64,000 nucleotides of DNA from AWTP1-13 sp033764875 (GCA_033764875.1 JANRIO010000104.1:7154-71153), one strand, 5' to 3'; shown: positions 28,251-36,211, counted from the first letter of the stretch. Program-made: numbers and translations. Notes: generated by a model not told the origin, from the letters alone.

Positions 28251-29480
28251 ATGCGCACCCTCACGCCGAACGCCGACGCGAGCCCGGAGTCGCCCTATGC
28301 GTGGTTGCGGCTTGCCGTGTCCGTGCTGCTCAGCAGCATCGGCAGCGTCGGCATGTGGTCCGTCGTCGTGGCGCTGCCTGCGGTGCAGGCGGAGTTCGCC
28401 AGCGCCCGCGCGGGTGCATCGCTGCCCTATACCCTTGCCATGGTTGGCTTTGGGCTCGGCGCGGTGGTATTCGGACGCCTCATCGACAGGCTGGGCATGG
28501 CGCTCCCGGCGGCGCTCTCTGCCATCGCCCTATCGGTCGGGTTCGTCGCTTCGGCCTTTTCGCCGAACCTGACGACATTCGCGATCGTGAACTTCGTCAT
28601 CGGCTTCGGCAGCTCGGCGACGTTCGCGCCGATCCTTGCCGACATCTCGCACTGGTTCACGCGCCGGCGCGGCATCGCGGTCTCGGTATGCGCTGCCGGC
28701 AACTACGTCGGCGGCGCCATCTGGCCGCCGGTCGTGCAGCACCTGATCGCGGCCTACGGATGGCGCGGCAACCAGATCATCATCGGCGTGTTCTGCCTTG
28801 CCGCCATGCTGCCGCTGGTGCTCGTGCTGCGCCGGCGGCTCGCGCACGGGCTCGAGAGCGACGCGGCCCAGAGCCAGCGCGAGGCGCGGGCCGCCAGAGT
28901 GCCGCTGTCACCCAATGCCCTGTTCGCACTGCTGTGCGTTGCCGGCGTGTCGTGCTGTGTCGCCATGGCCATGCCGCAGGTGCACATCGTCGCCTATTGC
29001 GCTGATCTGGGCTACGGCGTCGCCAACGGCGCCAACATGCTGGCGCTGATGCTCGGCTTCGGCATCGTCAGCCGCGTCGCGTCGGGATTTGTCGCCGACC
29101 GCATCGGGGGCCTGGCCACGCTGATGATCGGCTCGGTGCTGCAGGGGCTTGCCCTGTTCCTCTACCTGCTCGCGGATGGCCTGGCGCCGCTGTACGTGAT
29201 CTCGGCGCTGTTCGGCCTGTTCCAGGGCGGCATCGTGCCGATGTATGCCGTCATCTGTCGCGACTATTTTCCGCCCGAGGAGGCCGGAGCCCGCGTCAGC
29301 ACCGTCATCACCTCGAGCATCGCCGGCATGGCGCTCGGGGGATGGCTGTCCGGCGTCATCTTCGATCTCACCGGATCCTACTGGCAGGCCTTCGCCAACG
29401 GCTTGATTTGGAATCTCGTCAACCTATCTATCGTGGTGTTCCTATTCCTGCGTGCGCGGGCGCGGCCGCTTCCCGCATGA
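28251..29480 (+). CDS. MFS transporter
   Basis: A 409-residue major facilitator with 12 predicted membrane helices. The signature loop between helices 2 and 3 is FGRLIDRLGMALP, and the matching one between helices 8 and 9 is SGFVADRIGGLATL. The central loop near residue 200 is charged. The overall pattern resembles the monocarboxylate/oxalate-formate group, but the substrate cannot be read from sequence. ATG 28251 is chosen over an upstream TTG. The stop overlaps an ATG of the next frame, so a link with the DUF4112 gene is likely. Confidence 0.88.
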   Translation: MRTLTPNADASPESPYAWLRLAVSVLLSSIGSVGMWSVVVALPAVQAEFASARAGASLPYTLAMVGFGLGAVVFGRLIDRLGMALPAALSAIALSVGFVASAFSPNLTTFAIVNFVIGFGSSATFAPILADISHWFTRRRGIAVSVCAAGNYVGGAIWPPVVQHLIAAYGWRGNQIIIGVFCLAAMLPLVLVLRRRLAHGLESDAAQSQREARAARVPLSPNALFALLCVAGVSCCVAMAMPQVHIVAYCADLGYGVANGANMLALMLGFGIVSRVASGFVADRIGGLATLMIGSVLQGLALFLYLLADGLAPLYVISALFGLFQGGIVPMYAVICRDYFPPEEAGARVSTVITSSIAGMALGGWLSGVIFDLTGSYWQAFANGLIWNLVNLSIVVFLFLRARARPLPA

Positions 29481-29500
29481 GCTCAGCCGCGGAGGCGCCG

Positions 29501-29896
29501 ATGTACACACGCGTGCCCGACGACAAGGTCGAGATCCTGCGGCCGGGCGAGGCCCCGCGCGAGGAGGCGCTGCGGCGGCTGGATGCGCTGGCGACGCTCA
29601 TGGACAGCGCCTTCGTGATCCCCGGCACCGGCATCCGCATGGGGCTCGACGGGCTGATCGGCCTCGTCCCCGTCCTCGGCGATCTGATCAGCACGGCGAT
29701 CTCGTCCTACATCCTGGTCGAGGCGCGCAGGCTCGGCGCCTCGCGCCTGACGCTCGTGCGCATGGCCACCAACATCGCCGTCGACGGCGTCATTGGCGCG
29801 GTGCCGCTCGCCGGCGACGTGTTCGACGTCGCCTTCCGCGCCAACCGCCGCAACATCAAGATCCTGCGCGAGCACCTCGCGCGCAAGGCGCGGTGA
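29501..29896 (+). CDS. DUF4112 membrane protein
   Basis: A 131-residue protein of the DUF4112 family. The domain core reads LMDSAFVIPGTGIRMGLDGL, then GLVPVLGDLISTAISSYIL and VIGAVPLAGDVFDVAFRANR. Two or three hydrophobic segments suggest a membrane protein; its function is unknown. ATG 29501 is favoured because GGAGG lies 5 bp upstream; ATG 29477 would overlap the MFS stop and add 8 residues. It is probably cotranscribed with the transporter. Confidence 0.82.
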   Translation: MYTRVPDDKVEILRPGEAPREEALRRLDALATLMDSAFVIPGTGIRMGLDGLIGLVPVLGDLISTAISSYILVEARRLGASRLTLVRMATNIAVDGVIGAVPLAGDVFDVAFRANRRNIKILREHLARKAR

Positions 29897-29939
29897 CCTG
29901 AGCTGACGCCGGGTGCAGCGTCGCGCGATCCGAACGGCC

Positions 29940-31646
29940 CTACGCCGCGATGGCGCTGCGGGCCGCCTGCAGCCAGCCCTTGATCTTCTCGATGTCGGGA
30001 GGCTCGCCGTCGCGCAGGACGCGCTGGCCGTCGGCCGACTTGGCGAAGGCGAGCACGTCGGCGCACAGCTTCTCGGCATCGGCCTCGGCGATGGCATCGG
30101 GCGTCTTGTAGCCGGCGCCGACGAGGAGCTGGGCGTGGGTGCCGCGCAGGCCCGGGATCTTGCACACGAGCTCGGCCTGCCGCTGCCAGCCGGCGATGGT
30201 CCTCGAATCGAAGTGGCGCACGTCGATGAGGGCGGCGAGCGCCTCGGGCTCGGCCTTCAGAAGGTCGCGCACGGTCTTGACGCCGTGGGTGTACAGCCGC
30301 TCGGCCGTCTTCGGCCCGATCGACGGCGCCGCGACGACGTCGTCGCTCTCGCTGAGGAACAGCTTGGGCTCCTTGCTGCGCTCGGGGATCTCGGCCTTGA
30401 CCCGCTCGGCGAGGTCGGCGACCAGCGGGTTGGGCGGCGGCAGCGGATCGGGCACGAAGCCGCCGGCCGGCCGCGCCGGTTGCGCGGGGACGAGCGAGAT
30501 CAGCGGCGGGGGAACCTGAGCGGCGGGCGCCGGCGCGGGGGCGGCGCGCTCGCGCGGCAGCGGCTTGGGGTCCGGCTGGCGCACCGCGATGGGCCCGTCG
30601 CGCCCGGGCGCGGCCGAGCGCAGCGCGACCACGTCGCCGGACTTGGCGCGCGTGCGGGCGCGGCGGGGCACGGCCACCTCGGCCGCCTCGCGCGGCTTGA
30701 ACGGGAACACCTTGGAGACGGCGGGAGCCGGCGGCTGCTTGGCGAGCACCTCGACGGCGTGCACGTCGCGCACGATGCGGTCGTCCTCGGGCAGCGTCCT
30801 CTCCACGGTGCCGGTCGCCTGCAGCTCGTCGAACATCGCCTGCACGAGCCGGCGCTCGTGCGCGTCCGCAATGCGCTTGGCGATCATGTTGAGGGGAATG
30901 CCGGCGGCCGCCAGCAGCATCTGGCCGGTGAGCGAGGTCTCGGGCGGGCGGACGCCCGCCTCCTCGATGCCGCGGCCGAGCACGTCGGCATAGGTCAGCA
31001 CGGCGAAGCGCAAGAGCTCGGCGACGATGCGCCGGCCGACGGCGTCGAGGCCGGCCGGCGGGTCGGACACGCCGCGGGTGATGTCATAGTGGGCGATCAG
31101 GCGCTCGTAGCTGCCGTTCGACATGCGGGCGTTGGAGACGACGAGCTCGGCCAGCCAGTTCTCGCCCGTTGGCAGCTCGACGTCGCCGAGACACCACTCC
31201 TTCTCGCCCTGTGCCCGCAGGTCGTCGTAGGACTTGGAGATGCTCCACTCGGTGGCGCGGTGGATGTTGTTCTCGGCCTGAGACTGCCCGGTGTGGAAGG
31301 GCATCAGCGGGTCGGTGTAGTAGTGGGAGAGGACGCCCGCGCAGTAGACCGCCGTCGGCCAGTCCTGGTTTTTCAGCGCGTGCACGAAGTGCTGGTACCA
31401 GACGCGGGCCTTGTCCGGCGCCCCGCCCCACAACCCGTCGCGGGGGTGCAGGACGTGGTTGGTGAAGTCCTTGAAGTCGTCGTCGGGCGCCTTGGCGCCG
31501 TCGACGTACAGCCTGGCGTGCTTCAGGAACAGGCGCTGCCACTGCTCCCAATCCTGGCAATCGAGATGCCGGAGCGCGTCCAGCGCGAGCTTGTGATGGG
31601 TGCCCTTCGCATACGCCGCGTAGGTGATCGTGAAAAGCAGGGTCAT
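29940..31646 (-). CDS. Phospholipase C/S1-P1-like domain fused to DUF4332 helix-hairpin-helix domain
   Basis: The 568-residue protein joins two unrelated parts. Residues 1-270 are helical, with HHKLALDALRHLD and VYCAGVLSHYYTDPLMPFHTG. Their spaced histidines and aspartates resemble zinc-dependent phospholipase C and S1/P1 nuclease proteins. After a Pro/Ala-rich linker (about 300-430), residues 440-568 form a DUF4332-type tandem helix-hairpin-helix domain (APSIGPKTAERLYTHGV, KIPGLRGTHAQLLVGAGY). DUF4332 often binds DNA or acts as an adaptor. Hydrophobicity at residues 1-12 could be a weak signal or simply the fold. Whether it is a lipase, nuclease or neither is unknown. Confidence 0.7.
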   Translation of the reverse strand: MTLLFTITYAAYAKGTHHKLALDALRHLDCQDWEQWQRLFLKHARLYVDGAKAPDDDFKDFTNHVLHPRDGLWGGAPDKARVWYQHFVHALKNQDWPTAVYCAGVLSHYYTDPLMPFHTGQSQAENNIHRATEWSISKSYDDLRAQGEKEWCLGDVELPTGENWLAELVVSNARMSNGSYERLIAHYDITRGVSDPPAGLDAVGRRIVAELLRFAVLTYADVLGRGIEEAGVRPPETSLTGQMLLAAAGIPLNMIAKRIADAHERRLVQAMFDELQATGTVERTLPEDDRIVRDVHAVEVLAKQPPAPAVSKVFPFKPREAAEVAVPRRARTRAKSGDVVALRSAAPGRDGPIAVRQPDPKPLPRERAAPAPAPAAQVPPPLISLVPAQPARPAGGFVPDPLPPPNPLVADLAERVKAEIPERSKEPKLFLSESDDVVAAPSIGPKTAERLYTHGVKTVRDLLKAEPEALAALIDVRHFDSRTIAGWQRQAELVCKIPGLRGTHAQLLVGAGYKTPDAIAEADAEKLCADVLAFAKSADGQRVLRDGEPPDIEKIKGWLQAARSAIAA

Positions 31647-31864
31647 GGCTGCAATCCGGTCGGGAAGCGCTGGCCGTCAGGTGAGTCCAGGGGCCTCCAT
31701 TAAGCAGGGCGGTTTCAAGCCGTCGCCCGGCGTTCGCGGCTTTTCCCCAATGATCTTTTTCGAGCCTGCGCGGGTGGGCGGCGCGGCGCTCACGGCGATG
31801 CGTCTTGCGCGCCGTTTCCACAGCTTTGATACTCGCGAGGGTGCTGCAACCCTAGGAGAACGCC

Positions 31865-32593
31865 GTGGCCGAGAGCAAGGTCGCCCTCGTGGTGGGGGCC
31901 GGAGACGCAACGGGCGGGGCGATCGCGCGCCGGTTCGCGCGGGAGGGCTACGTCGCCTGCGTCACGCGGCGCAGCGCCGAGAAGCTCGCTCCCCTGGTCG
32001 CCGCGATCGAGGCAGAGGGCGGCCGGGCGCGCGGCTTCGGCTCGGATGCGCGGCAGGAGGCGGCGGTCGCCGATCTCATCGCCACGATCGAGCGCGAGGT
32101 GGGCCCCATCGCCGTCGCGGTGTTCAATATCGGGGCGAACGTCCGCTTCCCCATTCGCGAGCTCACCGCGCGCGTCTACTTCAAGGTCTGGGAGATGGGC
32201 TGCTTTGCGGGCTTCCTGATGGGCCGCGAGGTGGCCAAGGTGATGGTGCCGCGCGGCAGCGGCACGATCATCTTCACAGGCGCCACGGCGAGCCTGCGCG
32301 GCGGGCCAGGATTTGCTGCCTTCGCCGGCGCCAAGGCGGCCTTGCGGGCGCTCGCCCAGAGCATGGCGCGCGAGCTCGGCCCCGAGGGCATTCACGTCGC
32401 GCACTCGATCATCGACGGGGCCATCGACACGGAGTTCATCCGGACCACGTTCCCGCAGCGCTATGCGCTGAAGGAGAAGGGGGGCATTCTCGATCCGGCG
32501 GCGATCGCGGACGCCTACTGGATGCTGCACCAGCAACCGCGCACGGCCTGGACGCACGAGCTCGACCTGCGGCCCTGGATCGAGACCTGGTAA
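31865..32593 (+). CDS. SDR-family protein lacking the catalytic tyrosine
   Basis: A 242-residue Rossmann-fold protein of the short-chain dehydrogenase/reductase family. The nucleotide loop is VVGAGDATGGAIA, with Ala where the third glycine normally stands. The central FNIGANV corresponds to NNAG. Ser143 is present, but the YxxxK site reads FAGAK (Phe153, Lys157), so classical hydride-transfer chemistry is doubtful. GTG 31865 has an excellent AGGAGAA upstream. A DsbA-like gene starts 29 bp after the stop, forming a two-gene unit; the reaction is unknown. Confidence 0.88.
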   Translation: MAESKVALVVGAGDATGGAIARRFAREGYVACVTRRSAEKLAPLVAAIEAEGGRARGFGSDARQEAAVADLIATIEREVGPIAVAVFNIGANVRFPIRELTARVYFKVWEMGCFAGFLMGREVAKVMVPRGSGTIIFTGATASLRGGPGFAAFAGAKAALRALAQSMARELGPEGIHVAHSIIDGAIDTEFIRTTFPQRYALKEKGGILDPAAIADAYWMLHQQPRTAWTHELDLRPWIETW

Positions 32594-32622
32594 CGAAAAA
32601 AACCGAGCAGAGGAAACGTCAC

Positions 32623-33231
32623 ATGGCGCCACGCGTGGAGTTCCACTTCGACTTCGGCAGCCCCAATGCCTACATCGCGCACAAGCTGATCCCCGGTATC
32701 GAGGCGCGCACGGGGGCCAGATTCGCGTACGTGCCGGTGCTGCTCGGCGGCGTGTTCAAGCTCACCAACAACCAAGCGCCGATGCTGCAGTTCAAGGGCA
32801 TCAAGAACAAGCTCGAGTACCAGCGCCTGGAGATGCAGCGCTTCCTGAAGAAGTACGGGCTGTCGGCGTTCAAGACGAACCCGTTCTTCCCAGTCAACAC
32901 CGTGCAGATCATGCGCGGGGCGGTGGCGGCGGGCATGGACGGCAAGCTCGCCGCCTATGTCGATGCCGTGTTCCACCACATGTGGGAGGAGCCCAAGAAG
33001 ATGGACGACGCGGAGGTGATCCGCGCCGCGCTGGCCCAGTCCGGTCTCGATGCCGAGCGCCTGACGGGGCGCATGCAGGACCCGGACGTGAAGGAGGCGC
33101 TGCTCAAGAGCACGGAAAGCTCGGTCGCGCGCGGCAACTTCGGCTCGCCCACGTTCTTCGTCGGCGACGAGATGTTCTTCGGCAAGGACCGGCTGCGCGA
33201 CGTGGAGGAGGAGATCGCGGCGGCGGGGTAG
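32623..33231 (+). CDS. DsbA-family / 2-hydroxychromene-2-carboxylate isomerase-like protein
   Basis: A 202-residue thioredoxin-fold protein with the inserted helical domain of the DsbA/GST-kappa family. It opens VEFHFDFGSPNAYIAHKLIP, where the active-site position is SPNAY instead of a CxxC, as in HCCA isomerases. Further motifs are PFFPVNTVQIMRGAVAA and NFGSPTFFVGDEMFFGKDRL. These isomerases use glutathione in aromatic degradation, but many homologues have no proven substrate. ATG 32623 follows GAGGAAACGTC. It is coupled to the atypical SDR upstream and ends 3 bp before the convergent ubiE. Confidence 0.88.
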   Translation: MAPRVEFHFDFGSPNAYIAHKLIPGIEARTGARFAYVPVLLGGVFKLTNNQAPMLQFKGIKNKLEYQRLEMQRFLKKYGLSAFKTNPFFPVNTVQIMRGAVAAGMDGKLAAYVDAVFHHMWEEPKKMDDAEVIRAALAQSGLDAERLTGRMQDPDVKEALLKSTESSVARGNFGSPTFFVGDEMFFGKDRLRDVEEEIAAAG

Positions 33232-33234
33232 GCG

Positions 33235-34014
33235 TCAGAGCTTCCAGCCGGAGTGGATGGCCGCGATGCCGCCGGTGAGGTTGCGGTAGGAGACGCGCGC
33301 AAAGCCCGCCTCCCGGATAAGCTCCGCAAAGCGCTCCTGGTCGGGGAACTTGCGGATGCTCTCGACGAGGTAGCGGTAGGAGGCGGCGTCGCCGGCGGTG
33401 AGCTGGCCGAGCCGCGGGATCACCTCGAAGGAGTGGAAATCGTAAAGGCGGTCGAGGATCGGCACGGTGCAGGCCGAGAACTCGAGGCAGAGGAAGCGGC
33501 CGCCGGTCCGCAGGACGCGGCGGGCCTCCCGCAAGGCCTTGTCGATGTGCGTGACGTTGCGGATGCCGAAGGCGATGGTGTAGGCGTCGAAGCTGCGGTC
33601 GGGGAAGGGCAGCGCCTCGGCATTGCCGATGGCGAAGGCGGCGCGCTCGGCAAGGCCCGCTGCCTCGAAGCGCCGGCGGCCCACGGCCAGCATCTGGGGG
33701 CTGATGTCGCACAGCACGGCGCGGCAGCCGGCGCCGCCGCGCGCGAGCACGCGGGCGGCGATGTCGCCCGTGCCGCCAGCGACGTCGACGAGGGCGAAGG
33801 GGCGCGGCGAGCGGGGAGGCGCCAGCATGGCGACGAAATCGTCCTTCCACAGCCGGTGCAGGCCCCCCGACATGAGGTCGTTCATCAGGTCGTAGCTCTC
33901 GGCCACGCTCGCGAACACGGCGTTGACCCGCTGCTGGCGCGCCTCGGGCGCGACGGGCTCGAACCCGAACGTGGACTGGCCGGCAGGCGGCGGCGGACTT
34001 GGCGTCTGGATCAT
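33235..34014 (-). CDS. ubiE: Ubiquinone/menaquinone biosynthesis C-methyltransferase UbiE
   Basis: Adds the C-5 methyl group in ubiquinone synthesis (and methylates demethylmenaquinone). The 259-residue protein has AESYDLMNDLMSGGLHRLWK, the SAM-binding LVDVAGGTGDIA, IGNAEALPFPDRSFD, the FGIRNVTH motif and the C-terminal NLTGGIAAIHSGWK, all family hallmarks. ATG 34014 is used, giving a short Pro-rich lead; upstream in-frame sequence runs into the tRNA-Leu region and is not coding. In many relatives ubiE is next to ubiB and coaBC; here they are all apart. Confidence 0.95.
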   Translation of the reverse strand: MIQTPSPPPPAGQSTFGFEPVAPEARQQRVNAVFASVAESYDLMNDLMSGGLHRLWKDDFVAMLAPPRSPRPFALVDVAGGTGDIAARVLARGGAGCRAVLCDISPQMLAVGRRRFEAAGLAERAAFAIGNAEALPFPDRSFDAYTIAFGIRNVTHIDKALREARRVLRTGGRFLCLEFSACTVPILDRLYDFHSFEVIPRLGQLTAGDAASYRYLVESIRKFPDQERFAELIREAGFARVSYRNLTGGIAAIHSGWKL

Positions 34015-34096
34015 GGTGTTAAGTCTAGTGCCGGCAACGGCTTGTGGCCAGCGCGGCGGATTGGCCCGGGCCTGGCTCTGCGGCCGTGGAACGGCG

Positions 34097-34124
34097 TTGA
34101 CGCTGGGGCGCCCCCCGCTATGAT
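34097..34124 (+). promoter_or_regulatory. Sigma-70 promoter for tRNA-Leu
   Basis: TTGACG (34097-34102) and TATGAT (34119-34124) are separated by 16 bp. Transcription would begin about 30 bp before the mature tRNA 5' end at 34165. Confidence 0.7.
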
Positions 34125-34164
34125 GCCGCGCCCCGGCGACCCCCTTGGCCTCGCCGGCGGCAAT

Positions 34165-34250
34165 GCCCCAGTGGCGGAACGGTAGACGCGACAGACTCAA
34201 AATCTGTTATCCGCGAGGGTGTGGGGGTTCGAGTCCCTCCTGGGGCACCA
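34165..34250 (+). tRNA. tRNA-Leu (anticodon CAA)
   Basis: An 86-nt type II tRNA. The acceptor arm GCCCCAG pairs with CTGGGGC, followed by discriminator A and an encoded CCA. The anticodon loop is CTCAAAA, which places CAA at positions 34-36 and reads UUG codons. A long variable arm (TATCCGCGAGGGTG region) and the T-loop GGTTCGAGTCC are present, as expected for leucine. Confidence 0.96.
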
Positions 34251-34612
34251 GTTTTGCTGCGCGCAGCCGCCACGCCAACCCTGCGCGCTGTGGTTCCGGC
34301 TCGAGGAAGGTCCTCGACCTGCACCACAATTGCTGCGCGCCTGACAATATTGCTGCCGGCACACTCGCCGCCGGGCTTGTTCGCCCGCTCCGGCAGGCGG
34401 TGGAGCGGATGCGCGTCGCGGTCGACCAATCCATCTGTCACCTTCGGCCAGCACCGCATGTGGCGAGACTCCATTGTTGCGGCGAGAAGCAATGGACATC
34501 CCTGCACGGCCACGGATGGTGATTGCGGCGGTGAACAATCAACGGCACAGTATCGGTAGGTGCCGCCAACGCCGGTTGCGGCTTTCGAAGCTGTCGCTAG
34601 GGAGATGATCCG
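34251..34612. other. Gene-free region after tRNA-Leu
   Basis: 362 bp without a supportable gene. A palindrome GCTGCGCGCAGC lies at about 34256-34267 right after the tRNA. No copy of the tRNA 3' end, integrase or repeat was found in the following 2 kb. Confidence 0.45.
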
Positions 34613-34906
34613 GTGACGCTCGGTCTGCTTGCGGTCGCGCTTCTTGTCGGAGCTGCTTTTCTGGCCCTCGCCCTGCTGTTTCTCGAGAGCGAATTCGGCG
34701 CTGTGGTCGGAGGAGCCGTCTGTGTCGCGGTGGCCATCGGCTACGGCACGACCTTTGTGGTGCACGTCGTTGGCGGCAAGACATACGGCGTCGCCGATCT
34801 GATCTTCGGGTCCGCGCAGGCTTCAATCGTCCTGTTGGTCGTCATTGCCGGCCTGTTGATCGCCTGGCGGGTGCGAAGATATCGCGGACCAACTCCCGAC
34901 AAATGA
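34613..34906 (+). CDS. Small membrane protein, 97 aa, unknown
   Basis: Unrecognised. Three hydrophobic segments are predicted: residues about 2-24 (TLGLLAVALLVGAAFLALAL), 28-50 (AVVGGAVCVAVAIGYGTTFV) and 65-88 (SAQASIVLLVVIAGLLIAW), ending in a basic tail. GTG 34613 follows AGGGAG. It ends 7 bp before the Rieske-like gene on the same strand, so the two are probably cotranscribed. It could be a membrane partner or anchor for that protein, which is only an inference from position. Confidence 0.6.
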   Translation: MTLGLLAVALLVGAAFLALALLFLESEFGAVVGGAVCVAVAIGYGTTFVVHVVGGKTYGVADLIFGSAQASIVLLVVIAGLLIAWRVRRYRGPTPDK

Positions 34907-34913
34907 GGAGAGG

Positions 34914-35378
34914 ATGCTCGATCCGGTTTCGAAGCCACCGCCGCGTCGAAGCTTCATCGTCATCGGAGCCTCTGCTTTTGCGGGGATCGGCTTGGCGATC
35001 GCGGCTTGGCCCATGGCTGCAAGCTTGGCTCCCAACGAAAGCTCTCCGAGGAATGCTCTTGATGTGGACGTCTCGGGCCTCCCGACGCAGACGTTCCGTC
35101 TCATCTCCTTGCAGGGTGAGCCAGTGCTCCTCCGCCAATGGTCGAAGACCGAGCCTTGGATCGTGACGCAAGGCAATTGCAGTCATTGCGCTTGCATGCT
35201 GAAGCCCATGGCCCACCTCGCAGCTTCCGCAGACGAGTGGATTCTCTGTCCATGCTGTGCCTCACGCTTTCAGTTCGATGGCGGACGACTGTCGGGACCT
35301 GCTCAAGCCGGCCTGAAGGCCATTGCCTTCCAGCTGGCCGCACCGGGCACGCTGAGGATCGGAAAGGGGCTGCCATGA
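34914..35378 (+). CDS. Rieske-type iron-sulfur protein with a Cys-for-His substitution
   Basis: A 154-residue protein laid out like the Rieske subunit of a cytochrome bc complex. It has a twin-arginine N-terminus (PPRRSFIVIG) and one membrane anchor, then AAWPM followed by a beta-rich domain. The cluster motifs are CSHCAC (Cys89, His91, Cys94) and CPCCASRF (Cys112, Cys114, Cys115), then GGRLSGPA. In normal Rieske proteins the second motif is CPCHGS. Here the second histidine ligand is Cys115, while the disulfide pair Cys94/Cys114 is kept. No cytochrome b or c1 gene is nearby. ATG 34914 follows GAGGAGAGG. Confidence 0.8.
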   Translation: MLDPVSKPPPRRSFIVIGASAFAGIGLAIAAWPMAASLAPNESSPRNALDVDVSGLPTQTFRLISLQGEPVLLRQWSKTEPWIVTQGNCSHCACMLKPMAHLAASADEWILCPCCASRFQFDGGRLSGPAQAGLKAIAFQLAAPGTLRIGKGLP

Positions 35379-35470
35379 GATCGGCCCGGTGCTCGCTTGC
35401 CTTGGCCTTGGCGCAGCAAGCAAGCTGTGGGGTCTCAACCTCTTGTGGAGAAGGGTCGAAGCCGCTTTGA
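35375..35470 (+). CDS. Possible 31-aa peptide coupled to the Rieske-like gene
   Basis: ATG 35375 overlaps the TGA of the Rieske-like gene (ATGA) and opens a frame of 31 codons, MRSARCSLALALAQQASCGV onward, with four cysteines in total. It may be a real short peptide, the start of a frameshifted gene, or chance. The 4-bp overlap is the only positive evidence. Confidence 0.25.
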   Translation: MRSARCSLALALAQQASCGVSTSCGEGSKPL

Positions 35471-35528
35471 ACCTTGAGCTTGCGAATCCAGGGTGCCCTG
35501 ATCGACCTTGAGGAGGGAGGCGCGGCGA

Positions 35529-35696
35529 GTGCGGGTCGATGCTCCACCGAGCCTCGGGTGCTACGTCGGCAAGACCTTTCCGGCCGCCTGTCGAGAAGGA
35601 GCCTCTGCGACCGCCAAAGGGTCGGCATCCTGCTCGTTGCGCAATGGCGACCCCAACGATGTCGTCATCCGGGCTACCGAGATGTCCTGCGGCTGA
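35529..35696 (+). CDS. Possible 55-aa cysteine-containing protein, unknown
   Basis: GTG 35529, after a GGAGGGAGG purine run, opens 55 codons beginning MRVDAPPSLGCYVGKTFPAA and ending VVIRATEMSCG. The amino-acid mix looks protein-like, with three other cysteines, but no family is recognised. The rest of the 35379-35773 interval holds nothing else that can be supported. Confidence 0.35.
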   Translation: MRVDAPPSLGCYVGKTFPAACREGASATAKGSASCSLRNGDPNDVVIRATEMSCG

Positions 35697-35773
35697 GCCT
35701 CAATTCCAAGGCCGGTAGTCACCAGGCGCCATCGGCGCGCACCGCCGGCTACTGTGGTGCGAGAGGTTGAAGC

Positions 35774-36211
35774 ATGGTCATCACGAACCGCGACTGGGCT
35801 TGGGACAGGCGGGCTGTGATCGACGCTTGCATGCGGGATCTCGACTTCTTCGGCGCAGCCCTGGAAGACACGCCGCAGCGGGAGGAGTTCTGGGAGCCCT
35901 ATCAGCGATTGGCCAATGCCGCCCATTCGCTCAAGCAAGCCGTCGTTTGCTTCACGGACGGCGATGGCCCCCCGGAGGCGCAGGCGTCGTGCTTTGGGCA
36001 GCATCTGTTGGAGGCGGCCTTGCAGTTGAGAGATCTCTCCGGAGACCCCGCGGAGCGAGAGGCCAACTCAATACCTGAAACTGTTTCGGCCAGCCCCGCC
36101 CTTGCCCAGCTTGCCGCCAGTTGGGATGCGCTCTACGAGGCGCTTCGTGCCCAATTCGAGAGCATCAGATTGGCTCATATCGCTCACCCCACAGGCGAGA
36201 TGGACCAATAG
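35774..36211 (+). CDS. Unknown helical protein, 145 aa
   Basis: Unrecognised. The 145 residues look soluble and mostly alpha-helical, with WDRRAVIDACMRDLDFFGAA, an amphipathic middle (RLANAAHSLKQAVVCF) and a C-terminal helix (LAASWDALYEALRAQFESI), perhaps a four-helix bundle. There is no signal peptide. ATG 35774 has GAGAGG at good spacing. It ends the group of same-strand genes that starts with the small membrane protein at 34613; base composition here is less GC-rich than in flanking core genes. Confidence 0.6.
   Translation: MVITNRDWAWDRRAVIDACMRDLDFFGAALEDTPQREEFWEPYQRLANAAHSLKQAVVCFTDGDGPPEAQASCFGQHLLEAALQLRDLSGDPAEREANSIPETVSASPALAQLAASWDALYEALRAQFESIRLAHIAHPTGEMDQ

Noticed and set aside
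34165..34250. tRNA-Leu as an integration site for the following gene group
   Set aside because: No repeated copy of the tRNA 3' end and no integrase were found between 34250 and 36630.
34118..34765. Long minus-strand reading frame across tRNA-Leu
   Set aside because: Its middle (GGTRTPTPSR...) is the well-known false translation of the antisense strand of a leucine tRNA gene; no ribosome-binding site or family match.
35474..35770. 98-codon plus-strand frame after the Rieske-like gene
   Set aside because: Arg/Gln/Ser-rich composition, no ribosome-binding site, and overlaps a more protein-like 55-codon frame.
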